Source: Erythrophleum ivorense (Eukaryota; Streptophyta; Magnoliopsida; Fabales; Fabaceae). Taken from it: a DNA stretch of 64,000 bases. How positions within the stretch are numbered: position 1 is the stretch's first letter; the number at the start of each line of letters is the position of its first letter. Of this stretch, positions 45,246 to 57,989 are shown in pieces. Location: the NCBI GenBank assembly GCA_026724425.1, contig JAIUCV010000349.1:1-64000 (forward strand). Direction: 5' to 3'. Under the pieces are notes generated by a model. The model made no database searches, was not told the DNA's origin, and saw nothing but the letters and a program-made list of their open reading frames with translations. Both the position numbers and the translations under genes were made by a program.

Positions 45246-48200
45246 ACAACAATAATAACAACAAAGCCTTTTCTCACTAAGTAGGGTCGGTTATATAGAT
45301 CAATCGACATCATAAAAACCTATCACAAATCATATTTTAGACAAAGCATTTAAGTCTGAATCTCTTTTAATAGTTTCTCTTATAGTTTTTCTTAGTTTTC
45401 CTTCACTTCTAACTATTGGATTTTTCTCAATCTCATTTACTCTCCCAACTTAGGCTTCTATAGGTCTCCTCCACATATATCCAAACTATCTAAGTCACGA
45501 TTTTACAATCTTTTCCACAATCATTGCAATCCCTACTTTCTCTCTAATGCATTCATTTTTAATTCTATCTCATATAGTGTGTCTACTTATCCAACGCAAC
45601 ATTCTCATTTTTGCAACATTGAGCTTATTCTCTTATTGACTTTTTATTGTCAAACATTTAGTCTTGTACAATATTACAGGTCTTATAGTTATGTAGTAAA
45701 ATTTACCTTTAAATTTGAATGGTACTTTTTTATCACAAATAACACACAAAGCATTCCTCCATTTCATCCATCTCACTTGAATCTTATGTTTTACATCTTC
45801 CTCTATTTTCCTGTCATATTATATGATGGATCCAAGATATTTAGACCGTGTGACTTATAATATGGTATGTTCTCTAATTTTCATTTATGCGTTAGAAATG
45901 ATGCATCTCTTACTAAACTTACACTCTATATAATCTATTTTATTTCTACTTAAATGAAATATATGAGCTTTCAAAACTAGTCTCCACCTCTCTAACTTCT
46001 CATTCATTTCCTCTCTCGATTCTCTAATTAGTACTATGTCATCTGTAAAAAGTATGCACTATAGCACCGGCTCTTGGATATATTCAGTAAGCACATTCAA
46101 GATTAAAGTAAAAAGATAAGGACTCAACGTTGACCTTTAATACAGACCAACAGTTATTGGGAAATCTTCTATAGGTTTACCTTTTGTTATTACACTAGTT
46201 GTAACCCTATCATACATATCTTAAATTGTTCGAATATAAGATATATGAATTTTTTTTTCTCTAAAGCCTTCCATAGAATCTCTCTTGGCACCCTATTATA
46301 TGCTTTCTCCAAATTAATGAACACTATGTGTAAATCTCTTTTATTCTCTCGATATCTCTCCTTCAATCTTCGCAATAAGTATATTGCTTTTATAGTCAAC
46401 CTTCTTGGCATAAAACTAAATTAATTTTTTATAACTTAAGTTTCTTCCTTTAACCTTTACTCAATTACCGTTTCCTATAACTTTATAGTGTAACTCATAA
46501 GTTTAATTTCTTTGTAATTTGCACAATTTTAAATGTCTCCCTTATTCTTATAAATAGGGACTAAAGTACTTCTCCTCTACTTATCTGGCATTCTCTTAGA
46601 TCTCATAATTTTATTAAATAACTTTGTGAGCTAACTTATTCCTTTTATTTCTAAATCTTTCTACACTTCAATAGGTATATTATCCGGTCTAACTACTTTG
46701 CTATTCTCCATTCGCTTTAATATTTCTTTTACTTTTGACTCTCAAATCCTATGATATAAAGTATAATTTTAATTCTCTTCTTTAGTATCTAACCTATTCG
46801 ATTACAATAAAATCTCATATCCTTCATTAAAAAGCATATGAAAAAAACCATTCCACCGTTCCTTGATATTTTATTCTATGACCAAGACTTTTTCTTCTTC
46901 ATTTTTAATGCATTTCACTTGATTCACATCTCTTGTCTTTTTTTCCCTACTTTTAGCTAACTTGTAAATACTTCTTTCTCTAACTTTAATACTTAAGAAC
47001 TGGTATAACCCATCAAGTACCTTAACTTTTGCTTCGCTCACCGCCTTTTTAGTGTCTTTTTAACTACCTTATATTTTTCTCAATTTTCACTACTCTTACA
47101 GAAATACCACACTTTATAATACTCTCTTTTTAATTTTAACCTTATCTTGCACGTTTGCATCCCATCACCAAGATTCTTTATCCTTAGGTCCAAAGCCTCT
47201 TAATTCACCAAATATCTCCTTTGCCATCTTCCTAATCTCTTTAGTCATCTCATTCTATATATCGTTAGTGCTTCCTTGTATTTCTTAAGATCCTTCCTTC
47301 TTATTCTGCCTTTGTAAACTCTTTCATTTATCCCCCTTTAATTTCCATCACTTAATCCTAGATACTCTATTTTGGCCTTTTCTTTTTACTCTCTTCTTAA
47401 CTTGAATATCTATAACCAAAACTCTATATTGAGTAGTCAAGCTCTCTCCAGGTATAACTTTGCAATCCATACAGAGTTTTTTATCCAATTTTTTTATAAG
47501 AAAGAAATCAATTTGAGAGCATGCCCCTCCACTTTTGTAAGTGATAAGATGCTCCTCACGTTTTCTAAAACAAGTGTAAGCTAATGAAAGGTTGAATACT
47601 AATGAAAAGTCTAGAATAGTTTTACCCTCTACATTAACTTCTTTTAAGCTATGTCCAATATGAGCGCCTTCATGACCTCTAGATACACTCCCAACATGGC
47701 CATTTAGATCCCTTTTTAGAAAATTTTTTTCTTCTAATAGTATTTCCTAAACTACACATTCTAAGTCCTTTTAAAACTTTATTTTATGATATTTTTCTAA
47801 CTATACTTGTGGTGCATAAGCACTAATAATATTAAAGGTTTCTTTCTCCATCACAAACTTTAATGCAATGATCTATCTTCTAACTTTTTTACATCTACTA
47901 CAGTATTTTTCCAAAACTTATCCATAATTATATCTACCATACTTCTAAATTTAACCTTATTAGTGTATTAAAGTTTAAAACCTAAAGTGTCTAATTCTTT
48001 TGCTTTTTCTCTTACCCATTTAGTTTCTTGTAGACACATACAATTAATCTTCCTCTTATTAGTATCTACTATTTCTATTGACTTACTCGTAAGTGTACCT
48101 ATATTCTAAGTTCTAAAATGAATCATACTCTCGTGAACTAGTTTCTTTACTCACATTCGTTTATAAAAATGTGAGAACCATTGCTTATTTTTCACTATAC

Positions 48201-48390
48201 CCAGGTGACAATACATCGACCCTTGCTCATTTGTCACTATACTTGAGTTATACAACATGTTACTTCCGGGCAATGACATAATATTACTACTAATACATCG
48301 ATGATCAATGTCATAAAGATTCGACAAAGTTTTACATTAGTTGCCGATTACTTAACACAACCCTCTTCTTTTTTTCCGAGCTTGGGAATG
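45246..48390 (-). mobile_element. RTE-type LINE 2, near full length, decayed
   Basis: A 3.15-kb relative of LINE 1 on the opposite strand. Its tail is on the left (acaacaataataacaac, the complement of a degraded (TTG)n), and its 5' end is near 48,390 (cattcccaagctcgg on the minus strand, matching ggtcccaagttcgg at 37,675). The best-kept piece is the RT stretch at 46,411-46,190, including HIVFINLEKAYNRVP, where the catalytic Asp of motif A has become Asn. Stops and shifts occur throughout, so it is much more decayed than LINE 1. It lies in intron 5 of CRK pseudogene A3. Confidence 0.9.
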
Positions 48391-48410
48391 ACTATAAAAA
48401 GAATATTTCA
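48391..48410. repeat. Target-site duplication of LINE 2 (right)
   Basis: actataaaaagaatatttca, identical to 45,226-45,245. Confidence 0.92.
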
Positions 48411-48891
48411 TACATTTAAAATTCATAAGTTATGTGCATATTTTAGATCAAGCATTATTCACCTAGATTTAGCTTGCAATAATTTTTTTTCCATTATTCA
48501 TCTATTTTAAATAGGATAAATAAAGAAGTAAGGATACATAGCTTATTATGTTTCAACAATCCTACTTGTACTTTCTTGTATTTCATCAACAACAACCATC
48601 CTAGCCAAGTCAAAATATGATATTTTTGGATTCATGTTGGCTTCCAACATAATATTATGAGATTTGAAATCACAATGTATTATTTTAAAACAAGAATACT
48701 CATGAAGCCAAAGAATTCAATGAGCAATTCCTTCTATAATCTTGTAATAACATATTAGCCAATTTAATACTCCTTTCTTTTTAGTACCTATAGAATTATT
48801 GTCATGAGGGACTTCAATGTTAAAACAACTTGATACAATCTTTAAGACAATTAGTTATCAATCAATTTTAAATGAGCAATACCATGAAGAA

Positions 48892-50754
48892 TGTAACACC
48901 TAACACTCTAAATAGTCTAAATTCAATAAATAATGTTTAATATTAAGTTAAGAGAGTGTAAAAGGTAAAAATAAACTAAGGCATAAAAAATGCAGAGAAT
49001 TTTAAACCTCCAAAGTTAGAGTTAACTTTGTCTCAATTAGAATTGATTCCACCACCTAAAAGTCAACTACAACCCGAATATATCACCTTCTTAATGGATT
49101 TCTTAACATCATAGACCAATAATAAGAAACTATTGTCCAATTTTTGAATACAATATTACTTCTACAAAATAACTTAAGTAATGCCATTCATATAAGCCTA
49201 AAGATTATCTTGAATTCAATATTTTATTTATTTAAAATTACAAATATGTATATCATTTATTCCATGTATCAATCATAATTACCTATGGGTTTCTCAAAAA
49301 AGACAAAATAATTTGGAATACCTAACCTAAGGCATATACATGGCAGTTCGTATCATTTAAGCAAAATTACCAAAAAGAAAACCTAAAGAGTTTTACATCA
49401 ACAATTCCAAAAATAAATCTAAACTAAAATTAACTAGCTTGCAGGTCCATATTAACTTTTCGCCTACTTATTCTTCCCTTTACTTGATTCTTTACTTGAA
49501 AAATTGTGTCCCACAATGGGATGAAATCAAAGAATCCCAACAAACAATGGTAAAAGTCCAATCACATTAAATAAAAACCAATATTAACACCATACATATG
49601 AAATTCATTTTAACATACCATATGCATTTATCATGAATGAGTAACTCAACTATGCAACATATATCAATAATTGGCTCCTGTAAAGGAACATAGCAAGGCC
49701 CCTTGACATTATCTAAACTATCAGAACTAGCTAGCTCCATAATAAATTAACAATTAAATAGTTAATTCATTCATGCATCAATTCACTAAAATATCATCAT
49801 ATAAATGTAATTAAAATAATTTCATAAATACATATGAATAGAATTAAAATTCCAACTATCTTTTATAGTTATTACCCACCTACCACCAAACTACCATTAC
49901 CTTCCACACATGCAACCCAAGCCTAACAATCATATAATTAGATATATATTACATTAATTCTAGAAAACATCTAATCCTAACAATAAAATCCAAGAGTTAA
50001 GAAATTTACCTCATTTAAGTTTCCTAGAGTCTCAATTCTTTATTTTTTTGCACAAGACATAAGTTTTAACTAAATAAATACTTTTAACTTTGGGTTCACT
50101 ATATTTCCTCCCTGTTTCCACCAAAATCCTTTTAAGAACTTCAGTTTCATTGACCTAAACCAAAGGTTAGGTCTCCCTCTCATTTGGAGCTCTGAATGTT
50201 GGAGTAGTTTACTTATTCTTTTCTTCCATTTTCAACATTGTGCATGACACAAAGGGAATATTTCTTGTGTTTTGCCACATGAGTGTTTTTAGCATGAAAG
50301 GGAATTAAGTGTTAAGGTTAATAAGATGTGTGAGTTAAGCTTAAGTTCTTGGTCCAATAAGTTATGGGTTTTATTTTCTCATATTTGGGTTTTATCAATT
50401 GATCCTTTTAGTCCAATTACCCAAAAAAAAAATGCTATGAGGGAATGAAATTTGTTTCTAATTTAATTTATTATAATTCCAAGAGTAATTAGTCATGATT
50501 TATTTTTTTTGTACTTCCACTAAATCACTAATTAAATAAGCTTAAGCCCTAACTAATTTATTGGTTCCTTCATGACCCAAATTAAATATGTATAAGCTCT
50601 AATTATTTTTATTTTTTTCTAACTAAGCCTTAATTAATTATTTTTTCTAAAATCTCTAAATAAATTCCCTTTGTCCTCAATAATTTTGATTAATTAAATT
50701 AAATTTTTTTAATTTTGTTTATTATCCAAATGAATTATTATGGGGGATGTTATA
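48892..50754 (+). repeat. LTR-like block (possible chromovirus solo LTR)
   Basis: It begins TGTAACACCTAAC, the typical start of plant chromovirus LTRs, and ends GGGGGATGTTATA, which resembles a decayed GGTGTTACA end. It has no coding content and no clean 5-bp duplication. It truncates CRK pseudogene A3. Identity as a solo LTR is inferred from the ends. Confidence 0.4.
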
Positions 50755-50864
50755 AGGGTTTGGTCTATTTCCATCTTAACCTTTTTTTCTAATTTTTAAT
50801 AAAAATATGAAAGATAAAATTAGAATAAATTTATAAAACATGTTAATCAAAATAAATACATATA

Positions 50865-50867
<3 letters not shown>

Positions 50868-50900
<33 letters not shown>
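50868..50900. repeat. (AAT)n microsatellite
   Basis: An uninterrupted run of about eleven AAT/TAA units. Confidence 0.9.
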
Positions 50901-52278
50901 CAAAATAAGTATTTAGAGATAAGAGAACAACTAACAATAGAAAAAGAGAAGATTATAGGTAGAAAAAAAAGTAATGGGAAAATTGTAATTAATAATTCAA
51001 ACTTAGGATATTTTTGTCTTACAACAAATATTTTTTTAATTTTACTTTTTTTTAAATAGAAGCTTTAATTTTTTTCTTTTTGTAATAAAAAAATTATTTC
51101 TACTTATATTTATTAAAAAAATTCATAAATTTGGCCAAACATTTCATTTTTAATATATGTACCTTTTAAAAGAAATGATTAATTTTTTTTTGAAAAATTA
51201 GTATGAAGGACTCAGACCACTTAATATTTACTAGAAAGGGCCTTAAAAATCAAAATTACTCTACAGGACCAAATGAAAATCGATGAACAAAAATACTCCT
51301 CTTTGTAACCTAAATAGTTTTAATCAAAACGAATTCAAAAGCCCTCCAAACACGTTGTCTTCCTCCTCGGTCCTCCATTGCTGCATTCGAGTGTTTTGTC
51401 TTGCAATTGGTAATTGAAAATCATTGGACGATGTCTCTCGCAACCAATTACTTAAAATCCTTGGACAAGTTCTCACTAAATGGGCATCCTTCAATGGTTT
51501 CAAGGACGTATGCTAGAGCTAGCCTTCGACGAGTTCTCCCACGATCGTAAATCTATGAGAAGCAATGGTAAGTAGCACCTTTCCTTCTCATTTGATAGAT
51601 CATAAGATTCAAACTTTTATTCCTTCTAATAGTATGTACACGCTTTTACATTAGAATTGAATGCATGTTTTGGTATTGTTGGTTAAGGGAATTTGGGCAG
51701 CAAATGATGAGACTTTAGATTTAAATTTGTGGATATGAAATTCCTATTGGTTTTATATTATTATGTATTGGATATTATTGATTTATTTGAATTTTGAATT
51801 TGGTTTTGCATTTTGGGATAAGTTTTGATAATCCAGTAGTAACACTAGTAATGGGTCTAAACCTAGGAGTAAAATTCTCTAATTCAATTAGAAAAGTCCC
51901 TAAACCTATGAGTAAGAGTTCTAAAACTATAAGTGTGCAATGTGAAATCCCTAAAGATAGTGTTAAATTTGTTGAAATGCAGTAGTAACAAAACTAAACT
52001 TGGAAGAAAAGCGTTTAAAAACCCATTGGTGTAGAGAAACCTTTAATGATCATTTGCTTTAAGTCTTTATTTGATGTAGTTTTAGAACTTATTGGTGTAA
52101 AGAAACATCTTCAAACCCATAAGGCAATACAATTTGGATGAGTTGCTAGAAAAATTATGGCTCAACAAAGTGGGCTATAACATTATGGATTGCACCTTGG
52201 TAATGTATTTATAGGGTATTAGTTGTATTGTGTTAGACTGTACCTTGGACAATATTGTTTATTTGAAAATGTTTGCAG
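50901..52278. other. Region before the Ulp1 relic
   Basis: A short reading frame at 51,432-51,550 (MSLATNYLKSLDKFS) is not recognised. Around 51,830-51,990 there are repeats of the type agtaac...ctaaacct...gagtaagagttcta, which recur near 56,780-57,000 and 60,230-60,490. Confidence 0.4.
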
Positions 52279-52742
52279 GTATTTGCCCTTGTGCTGTTTC
52301 TGAATCATTGGTTCTACTTTGCTTTGGACCTTTATACATACATTCTATACATTCTTGACTCATTGACTCAAAGGACCAATGCAGGGCAAAAGAAGATGAC
52401 CCACATTACGGTAAAATTTTGTTATGTTGTAATGGCATTTAGTTATTGAAGTTAATTGTAACCGTGTGTAATACTATGTATAAGTGATGTATGAGTGATA
52501 TAATAGAAAGACCAGCTGACCACGTTATTAAAGCTGCTAAAACCTGAGAGATTTATGGCAGTAGGTGTTGAGTTGCCCCAACAACCAAACATATAAGTGA
52601 ACTACTTTAAACTTTCATTATTTGTAGTACTGCGTGTATAAAACCTGACTTTATGACATCATATTTGTTGCACAGTAATGATTGTGGAATTTATTTGATA
52701 AAATACTTACAATCATGGAGTGAGGAACCTAAGCTTGAGTAG
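52279..52742 (+). pseudogene. Ulp1/SENP-type (C48) cysteine protease relic
   Basis: Three exon-like pieces with protease motifs are in the right order. At 52,279-52,411 (after TTTGCAG, before GTAAAA) the plus strand reads VFALVLFLNHWFYFALDLYT and then YILDSL, the catalytic-His block. About 52,520-52,590 encodes LKPERFMAVGVELPQQPN, with the conserved PQQ before the active site; its donor appears changed from GT to AT. At 52,675-52,736 (after TTGCACAG) it reads NDCGIYLIKYLQSW with the catalytic Cys, then a stop. Ulp1 domains process SUMO-like modifiers and are also carried by some plant MULE and CACTA transposons. With no full gene present and repeats on both sides, a transposon origin is likely but unproven. 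Confidence 0.65.
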
Positions 52743-53072
52743 AGAGGGCTCACCATGCTAACATATACTCCGTTTTGAGCTTATCTTTCATTGTCTGTTA
52801 CAGTTTAATGCTTAGTAGCTCATGGCAAATGGTTGTGGTTTCAAGAAGAGTTTGATGCGTTTTGTGTCCAACTCATGTGAGACATGGTGAATCATCCGTT
52901 AAACAATTGCCATAGTGATATAATGGCAGTTGCAATAGCAACAACCAAAGGGAAATAGACCAGAAAGACATGATGCAGTGATTGTTTCCTCCCCTAGATT
53001 TTGTACAATTATAGACAAGAATATCTTGTTGTGAGACTTGTAAAATGATGGTTGTAAATATTTGATTGTTAT

Positions 53073-56000
53073 TGTAACGCCCGGTACATTGTACAATCAC
53101 TGGAACAGGCCGATTTGAAAAGCAAGTTTCCTGAGATGAGTGATTCAAGGCTAAATAAAATTTGAATAAAATTTTAAATAATAGAAAATGAGGATTTGAG
53201 CCTTGAGTTGTCCAAAAACTGGGGTCGAAGCGATTCAAAAAAATTGCCGAAAGGCCAGTGGCATTTTCGTAAATAAGTATAATTTTGGAAAAACACCTAG
53301 GAGGGCTTTTTAAATGAAAATTTTAAGTTACCCAAGGTTCTTAGAGGCCCCAAAAACCATGGGAAGCCCCGGGATTGGTAAAGCCCTTCCGGTGTACTCT
53401 TTCCAACGTCAGTTGACCCGAATTTTAACCGATTCGTTCGGGATAGTTTTAACTCCGATTTGAATGATTCCAAAGGAATTTTATTAAATTGGGAACCTAA
53501 ATTTTATAATGGAAAAGACGGTTCTAAAAAATGAACTAAAATGAAGCCGAAATGAACTTGCCATTACGGAAGGGCAAAATTAGAATTTATGATTTCTTGA
53601 ATGTTCTAAAGAGTTCCACACTTTTCTCCCTTCTTCTCCTCTTTAATGAGCAGGACCCATTCTGCCCAAAACACAGAAAATCTTTAGCTCTCTTAGGCAC
53701 ACCAAAGGGAGGAGAAAAAGAGGAAGAAAGCCAAGGAGAAACTAGGTAATTTCATGAAATTTCTTGCTCCATCTTCCTCCACTCTTGTTTTCCTCTCTTC
53801 CTCCTTTCTTTCCATGGATTTTTTAAATGACTTGGTTCTGTTTTTCACCCAGACCTAAGGGGAGAATTTCAAATTTGCTAAGGAGAAGAGAATTAAGGAG
53901 AAAGACACTTGAAAGCTCACTTGAACCATAGGTAATCTTTGCTTTTTGTTGCATCTTCTCTTCCCCCTCCCTTTGTGTGTATTTCAGCCAAGAACAGAAC
54001 CAAAGGAAGGGAGGATGTTCTATCCAAATACAAGGAGGGAACAAGGGTTTTAGGCCATGGGGAGATGGCATATGGCAAGAAATTCCAAGAAAAACCAATA
54101 GAAAACAAGTTAGAAAAGTGTAGTGTTTTCTAGGGTTTTGCAAAATCTGATTTTGTGTGAATGTTTTCTTAGCTATTTGAATGTTTCCTTGAGCTCCTAA
54201 GAGCTTTAGAAAGCCTCCCAAGTGGCTCTCCCATCAAGGAAAAATCACAAAGTCTATGAACCTCCGTTATGGTGCATATTTTGGCCAAGCTAGGTTCATT
54301 AGGCTAGGGGATGTTTTAATTTGTTCTAGCCTTGTTTTGGGACTTTATATGATGTTAGAAGATGGGAGAAACCATTGGAAAAAATTTAGGAGCCATAGAT
54401 TGGGAGATGGCCTAATGGTGTCCATAATGATGCTTTGTGAAGCAACTTGGTTTTTCAATTGTGCAATTGAATGTGTGATGGCTCCAAGGCCCTTAAATGA
54501 GTCCAAGAAGTCTAGAAAGAACAAGAGAATGGAGCCTAGCACTTGAATAATATGAATTGCTTCAATAGGCCATTTATGGAACCAATATATCTATTTTGGA
54601 ACTAAGTGTGTAATAAGCTTTAGTTTAATGTCTTGGCTTGTTTCAAATGTGTAATTGTGTGATGTTTGTAATGTCTAGGCCAAGAGAACCCTACTCCACC
54701 TAAGTGCTCTTGTGAAACCAAGGAGGGGAAGGAAATTGCAAAGTGAGCTTGCATACATAAAAAGGTAGCTCTCTATCTCATTCTCTTTGCATTCTTGTGT
54801 GCATATGTATGTCTTAGTATGCTTGCATGCATTCTTGATGCTTGATAATATGCCACTTGATCCTTGTTGTGCATTGGTACCAATGTGTTATTTTGAATGA
54901 CTATGGTTGTGGAAAGAGCCCATAAGGGTGAGGTGATGCCAAAAGTCCCTTGATGAAGGTGAGGAGATGCTAAAAGTCTCATGGCATAGGTGAGACAAGG
55001 CCAAAAGTCCCTTGAATGGGTGAGGCAAAGTCAAAAGTCCCTAAGCCAAGAGTGAGGCAAATCCAAAAGTCCTAGAAATAGGGTGAGGCTAAACCAAAAG
55101 TCCCTAGAGCATGAAAGTAAGCTTGACATGTGAATGTAGCATGGAATGGAATTTATTGCACACTTTATGCTTGTATGGTTATGCATTTGGTATATGTATG
55201 CCTTGAATGTGGAGTGAATGGGTGTGTGAGCTATTGAGATTCTTAGAATCTCACTCCCCTTTCCCCTTCATCCTTGAATTGTCTAGGTGGTGTTCCAAGT
55301 CAAGGAGATGCAAGCCAAGGATATTGAACATCTTTGTTTTGGTGTATTATGTACTTTAAATGGTGGTTAAATGTCAAAGTAATGATGTATGTAATATTTT
55401 TGTGATGTAAGACCATGGACAAGTGTAAAATGATGTATGAATATGATGTAGACTTTATATGACACTAAATCAATAGTATTGTGTAAATTGGCTTTTGGAT
55501 GGCTTCATGTAACTATGCATAAATAGATGTTGAGAGACCAAAATGAGTTGCATGAGATTTGGGATCACTTGGGCAGTCTCCACAAGTCATATTTGTGCTT
55601 TGAAACTTGCTCAAGGGGTGCCAAATTCAAGAAGAGGCCATTCGGTGCAAAGTGACTCTTGGTAGGAAGCAAAAATGACCATTTCATGAGGCTAGGTCAC
55701 TTTTTATCCAAATGAACTCTTCTTGACCTGAAATTTGACATGTATCTAGAGCTTATTGAGAGATTTTTGAAAAGTTGAAGTTGGTAATTTTTAGAGGTCT
55801 TTGGAATATTTAGCGAATTGTTGAAATTGAAAAATTTTCTGGTTTTGGTCCTTGGTACTGTAGCACTGGTCTGAAATTGAATTCTGTCACTCATGAGGCA
55901 AACGATATCCAATTGCCACGAAAATTCATACAGAGAAACTAAACATTCACAGTGACTTGTTCCAACTAGAAGTACCACATTTGGAGTTCTAGAGAGGGAG

Positions 56001-56684
56001 ATATGAATTTTTGAACATTCTATCCAGTATCAGGACCCTTACCCGACCTGAGGTACTGTTCTATTGAATTTTAAGACTTTGGGTACCTGAACTGGTCTAA
56101 AAGTATTTTTTTTCCTCTACCTAACATCCACAGCTTTCCATATTGATATCATTTTCATGGATTTTATTTTTGTGGAATTAATTGGGCATTTTCAAAGTTT
56201 GCTGCAGAATCTGTGACAGCATCAGGAGGCAGTTTGACCCCTAGACATTTTCGGATGTCAAACGCCCTCTGTGATAGGTGTTATGGTCTGTACATATTTT
56301 TACTGTGAAGTAAACATCTGTAGCTTTCCATAATGGCCTAGAATTGTGATTTTGATTTTTCTAGAATTAGTTATGACTTTTCAAAATTGTGCCAGAAAGG
56401 GGCCAAATCTAGCCGAAAATAAACCTCCATATTCTAGGTTCCATTTCGGTTTCCATGAGTTGTGGGCATAATTTTATGATGCAAATGAGTTGTATACATG
56501 TAATTAAATATGGGAAAGTATAGTATGGGGTCACTTGGCTCACACGGCACGGAACGGAATTTCCATACTCGATGCAACGCAAAAATAACTAATATTTTAA
56601 TGTCATTTTCTTGCCTCTTATATGTATTGATTGATATGAGGTATAAAGGTAGCATGGAATGAGCTAAGAAATTATGGTATTACA
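53073..56684 (+). mobile_element. Long LTR-like element (TGTAACGCCCGG...GGTATTACA)
   Basis: The left end TGTAACGCCCGG and right end GGTATTACA are typical chromovirus-type LTR ends. Flanking pentamers gttat and attat differ by one base. The 3.6 kb between lack gag or pol. They contain a minisatellite (54,925) and repeated modules with agctttccat near 56,140 and 56,320. It could be one unusually long LTR or a non-autonomous element whose own LTR borders I cannot see. Open frames inside, such as 132 codons at 54,221-53,823, show no known domain. Confidence 0.45.
54925..55106 (+). repeat. Minisatellite, ~30-36-bp units
   Basis: Six imperfect units share gtgaggcaaagtcaaaagtc or close variants (gtgaggtgatgccaaaagtc, gtgagacaaggccaaaagtc). 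Unit ends differ in length. Non-coding, inside the LTR-like element. Confidence 0.85.
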
Positions 56685-56779
56685 ATTATAATTATAATAA
56701 GATTATGAAATTCCTTGAATTACTTTTGTCTGCTACCATAATTGTCTAGTTTCTTAAGGAGCACTATGTCATATCATTA

Positions 56780-57010
56780 AACTTGGCATTAACGGTTAGA
56801 TAGCCTAAACACGTTAGTAAATTCTTTGAAATCCATTAGTAATATCTTTAAAATTTGGAGTAACTGACCTAAACTATAGTAGTAACTATAGTCTGAATGG
56901 TCCCTAAAATTAGGCGTAATTTTTTTTAATCCAATAGTAACACCTAAACTTCATAGTAAGAGTTCTACAACTCTATACCATTGGAGTATGAGCCTAAAAT
57001 AGGAAAAAGG
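56780..57010. repeat. AGTAAC/CCTAAAC-type repeat cluster
   Basis: Short motifs such as atagtaac, ggtccctaaaa and tagtaagagttcta recur several times. They are like those at 51,830-51,990 and 60,230-60,490. They may be subterminal repeats of one transposon interrupted by later insertions. Confidence 0.4.
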
Positions 57011-57164
57011 ATTTCAAAAAATGAAAACCAGAGGAGAATACTTTCCTACCCAATGATTTCCTTTAAATTTGATATGAGCACATCCCTCAACATGAAAATT
57101 AAGAGGAAGGCAAAAGGAAAGATATAATTGATAGTCGCTTTTTTTAGTCCTACAGGCCAAATAA

Positions 57165-57745
57165 GTATCAGCATTATATCATAAGTAAAATCGAGCCAAC
57201 CACCTCAATCGTGTGGACATTTTCAACTGTAAAGTTTGCCCCTACCAAATCCTTCTCCAAAGGTAACTTCACATGATCCAAAATTAAAACACTTAGTTAC
57301 TCAGGGTTTTCACGCTAGATGAATCCCTTGACATCTTTCTCATCTATTAAGCATTCAATTGTCAGAGGTGCTTTTGGATTTATAGTGAGAACCTTCTTCA
57401 ATTTCTCACATACAACCCTGCACCTAAAATAAGCCCTGCCATTCTAGAAAACCTCAATCTTGTACTCCTCCTTAGATTTTGCACTGAAGTGACTGACCAA
57501 AATCTCATCAAATTCTCTACCACCTACCGACCTATCAAATGAATCAGCTAATCCTTGTAACTACCCCTTTTTATAGTCAGCAATACACACCTGCATGTGA
57601 GCATGTCTAGTGTCAACAAAGGCAACATTCAGTTAATCATTTCCAGGAAGATGTGTTTTATAAATTCCATAAGCCAAGGCAATTACTGTTGTTTCATGAA
57701 TCAAGCATAAAGGGTGCAAGCCACCAATCTTAGCTGTAGCTAAAA
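57165..57745 (-). pseudogene. Hsp110/HSP70-15-like pseudogene fragment
   Basis: The minus strand from about 57,745 to 57,175 can be read in one frame of about 185 codons with about five stops. It matches the ATPase-domain part of plant Hsp110-type chaperones (HSP70-14/15): IGGLHPLCLIHETT, ALAYGIYKTHLPGND, QVCIADYKKG, SFDRSVGGREFDEI, CEKLKKVLTINPKAPL, IECLIDEKDVKGFI and NVHTIEVVGS. The family acts as a cytosolic nucleotide-exchange factor for Hsp70, but this piece covers only about a fifth of such a protein. There is no visible intron, so it may be a captured or retrocopied fragment. Non-functional. Confidence 0.8.
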
Positions 57746-57989
57746 TGGCCGTATCTAAAGATTAATAAAATAAGCTAGAATTCTAATACAACAGTAAAAT
57801 AGGCTAGAATTCTAATATAATAGTAAAATAAGCTAGAATTCCAATAAATCTACTAGTACTGCAAATGCACTATTACTGTCCCTTATTACCTTATTTTCAA
57901 CATCTCTTGAACTTACTTTTCTATTTCTGTCTTTTGAATTGGAATATACCTATTTAATTTTGAACTTATAGGTTGACCATTGTCTTATT

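Larger units (their letters stand above)
44580..48787 (-). pseudogene. Type-A CRK pseudogene A3, split by a LINE
   Basis: Only the last three exons remain on the minus strand. Exon 5 is 48,787-48,547 (RD motif changed to HCD, DFG changed to YFD, donor GT changed to AT). Exon 6 is about 45,173-45,025 (frameshifted, acceptor lost). Exon 7 is 44,911-44,580 (stop after the first 20 codons, shift near the end). Exons 1-4 are absent; homology to the A1 intron 4 ends at about 48,890, where an LTR-like block begins. LINE 2 is inserted in intron 5. Similarity to A1 and A2 is clear throughout, for example NDSIQLPFPKE in exon 7. Confidence 0.85.

Noticed and set aside
53823..54221. 132-codon minus-strand frame
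   Set aside because: It lies in the LTR-like element, has no recognisable domain and is matched by an equally open plus-strand frame; probably chance.
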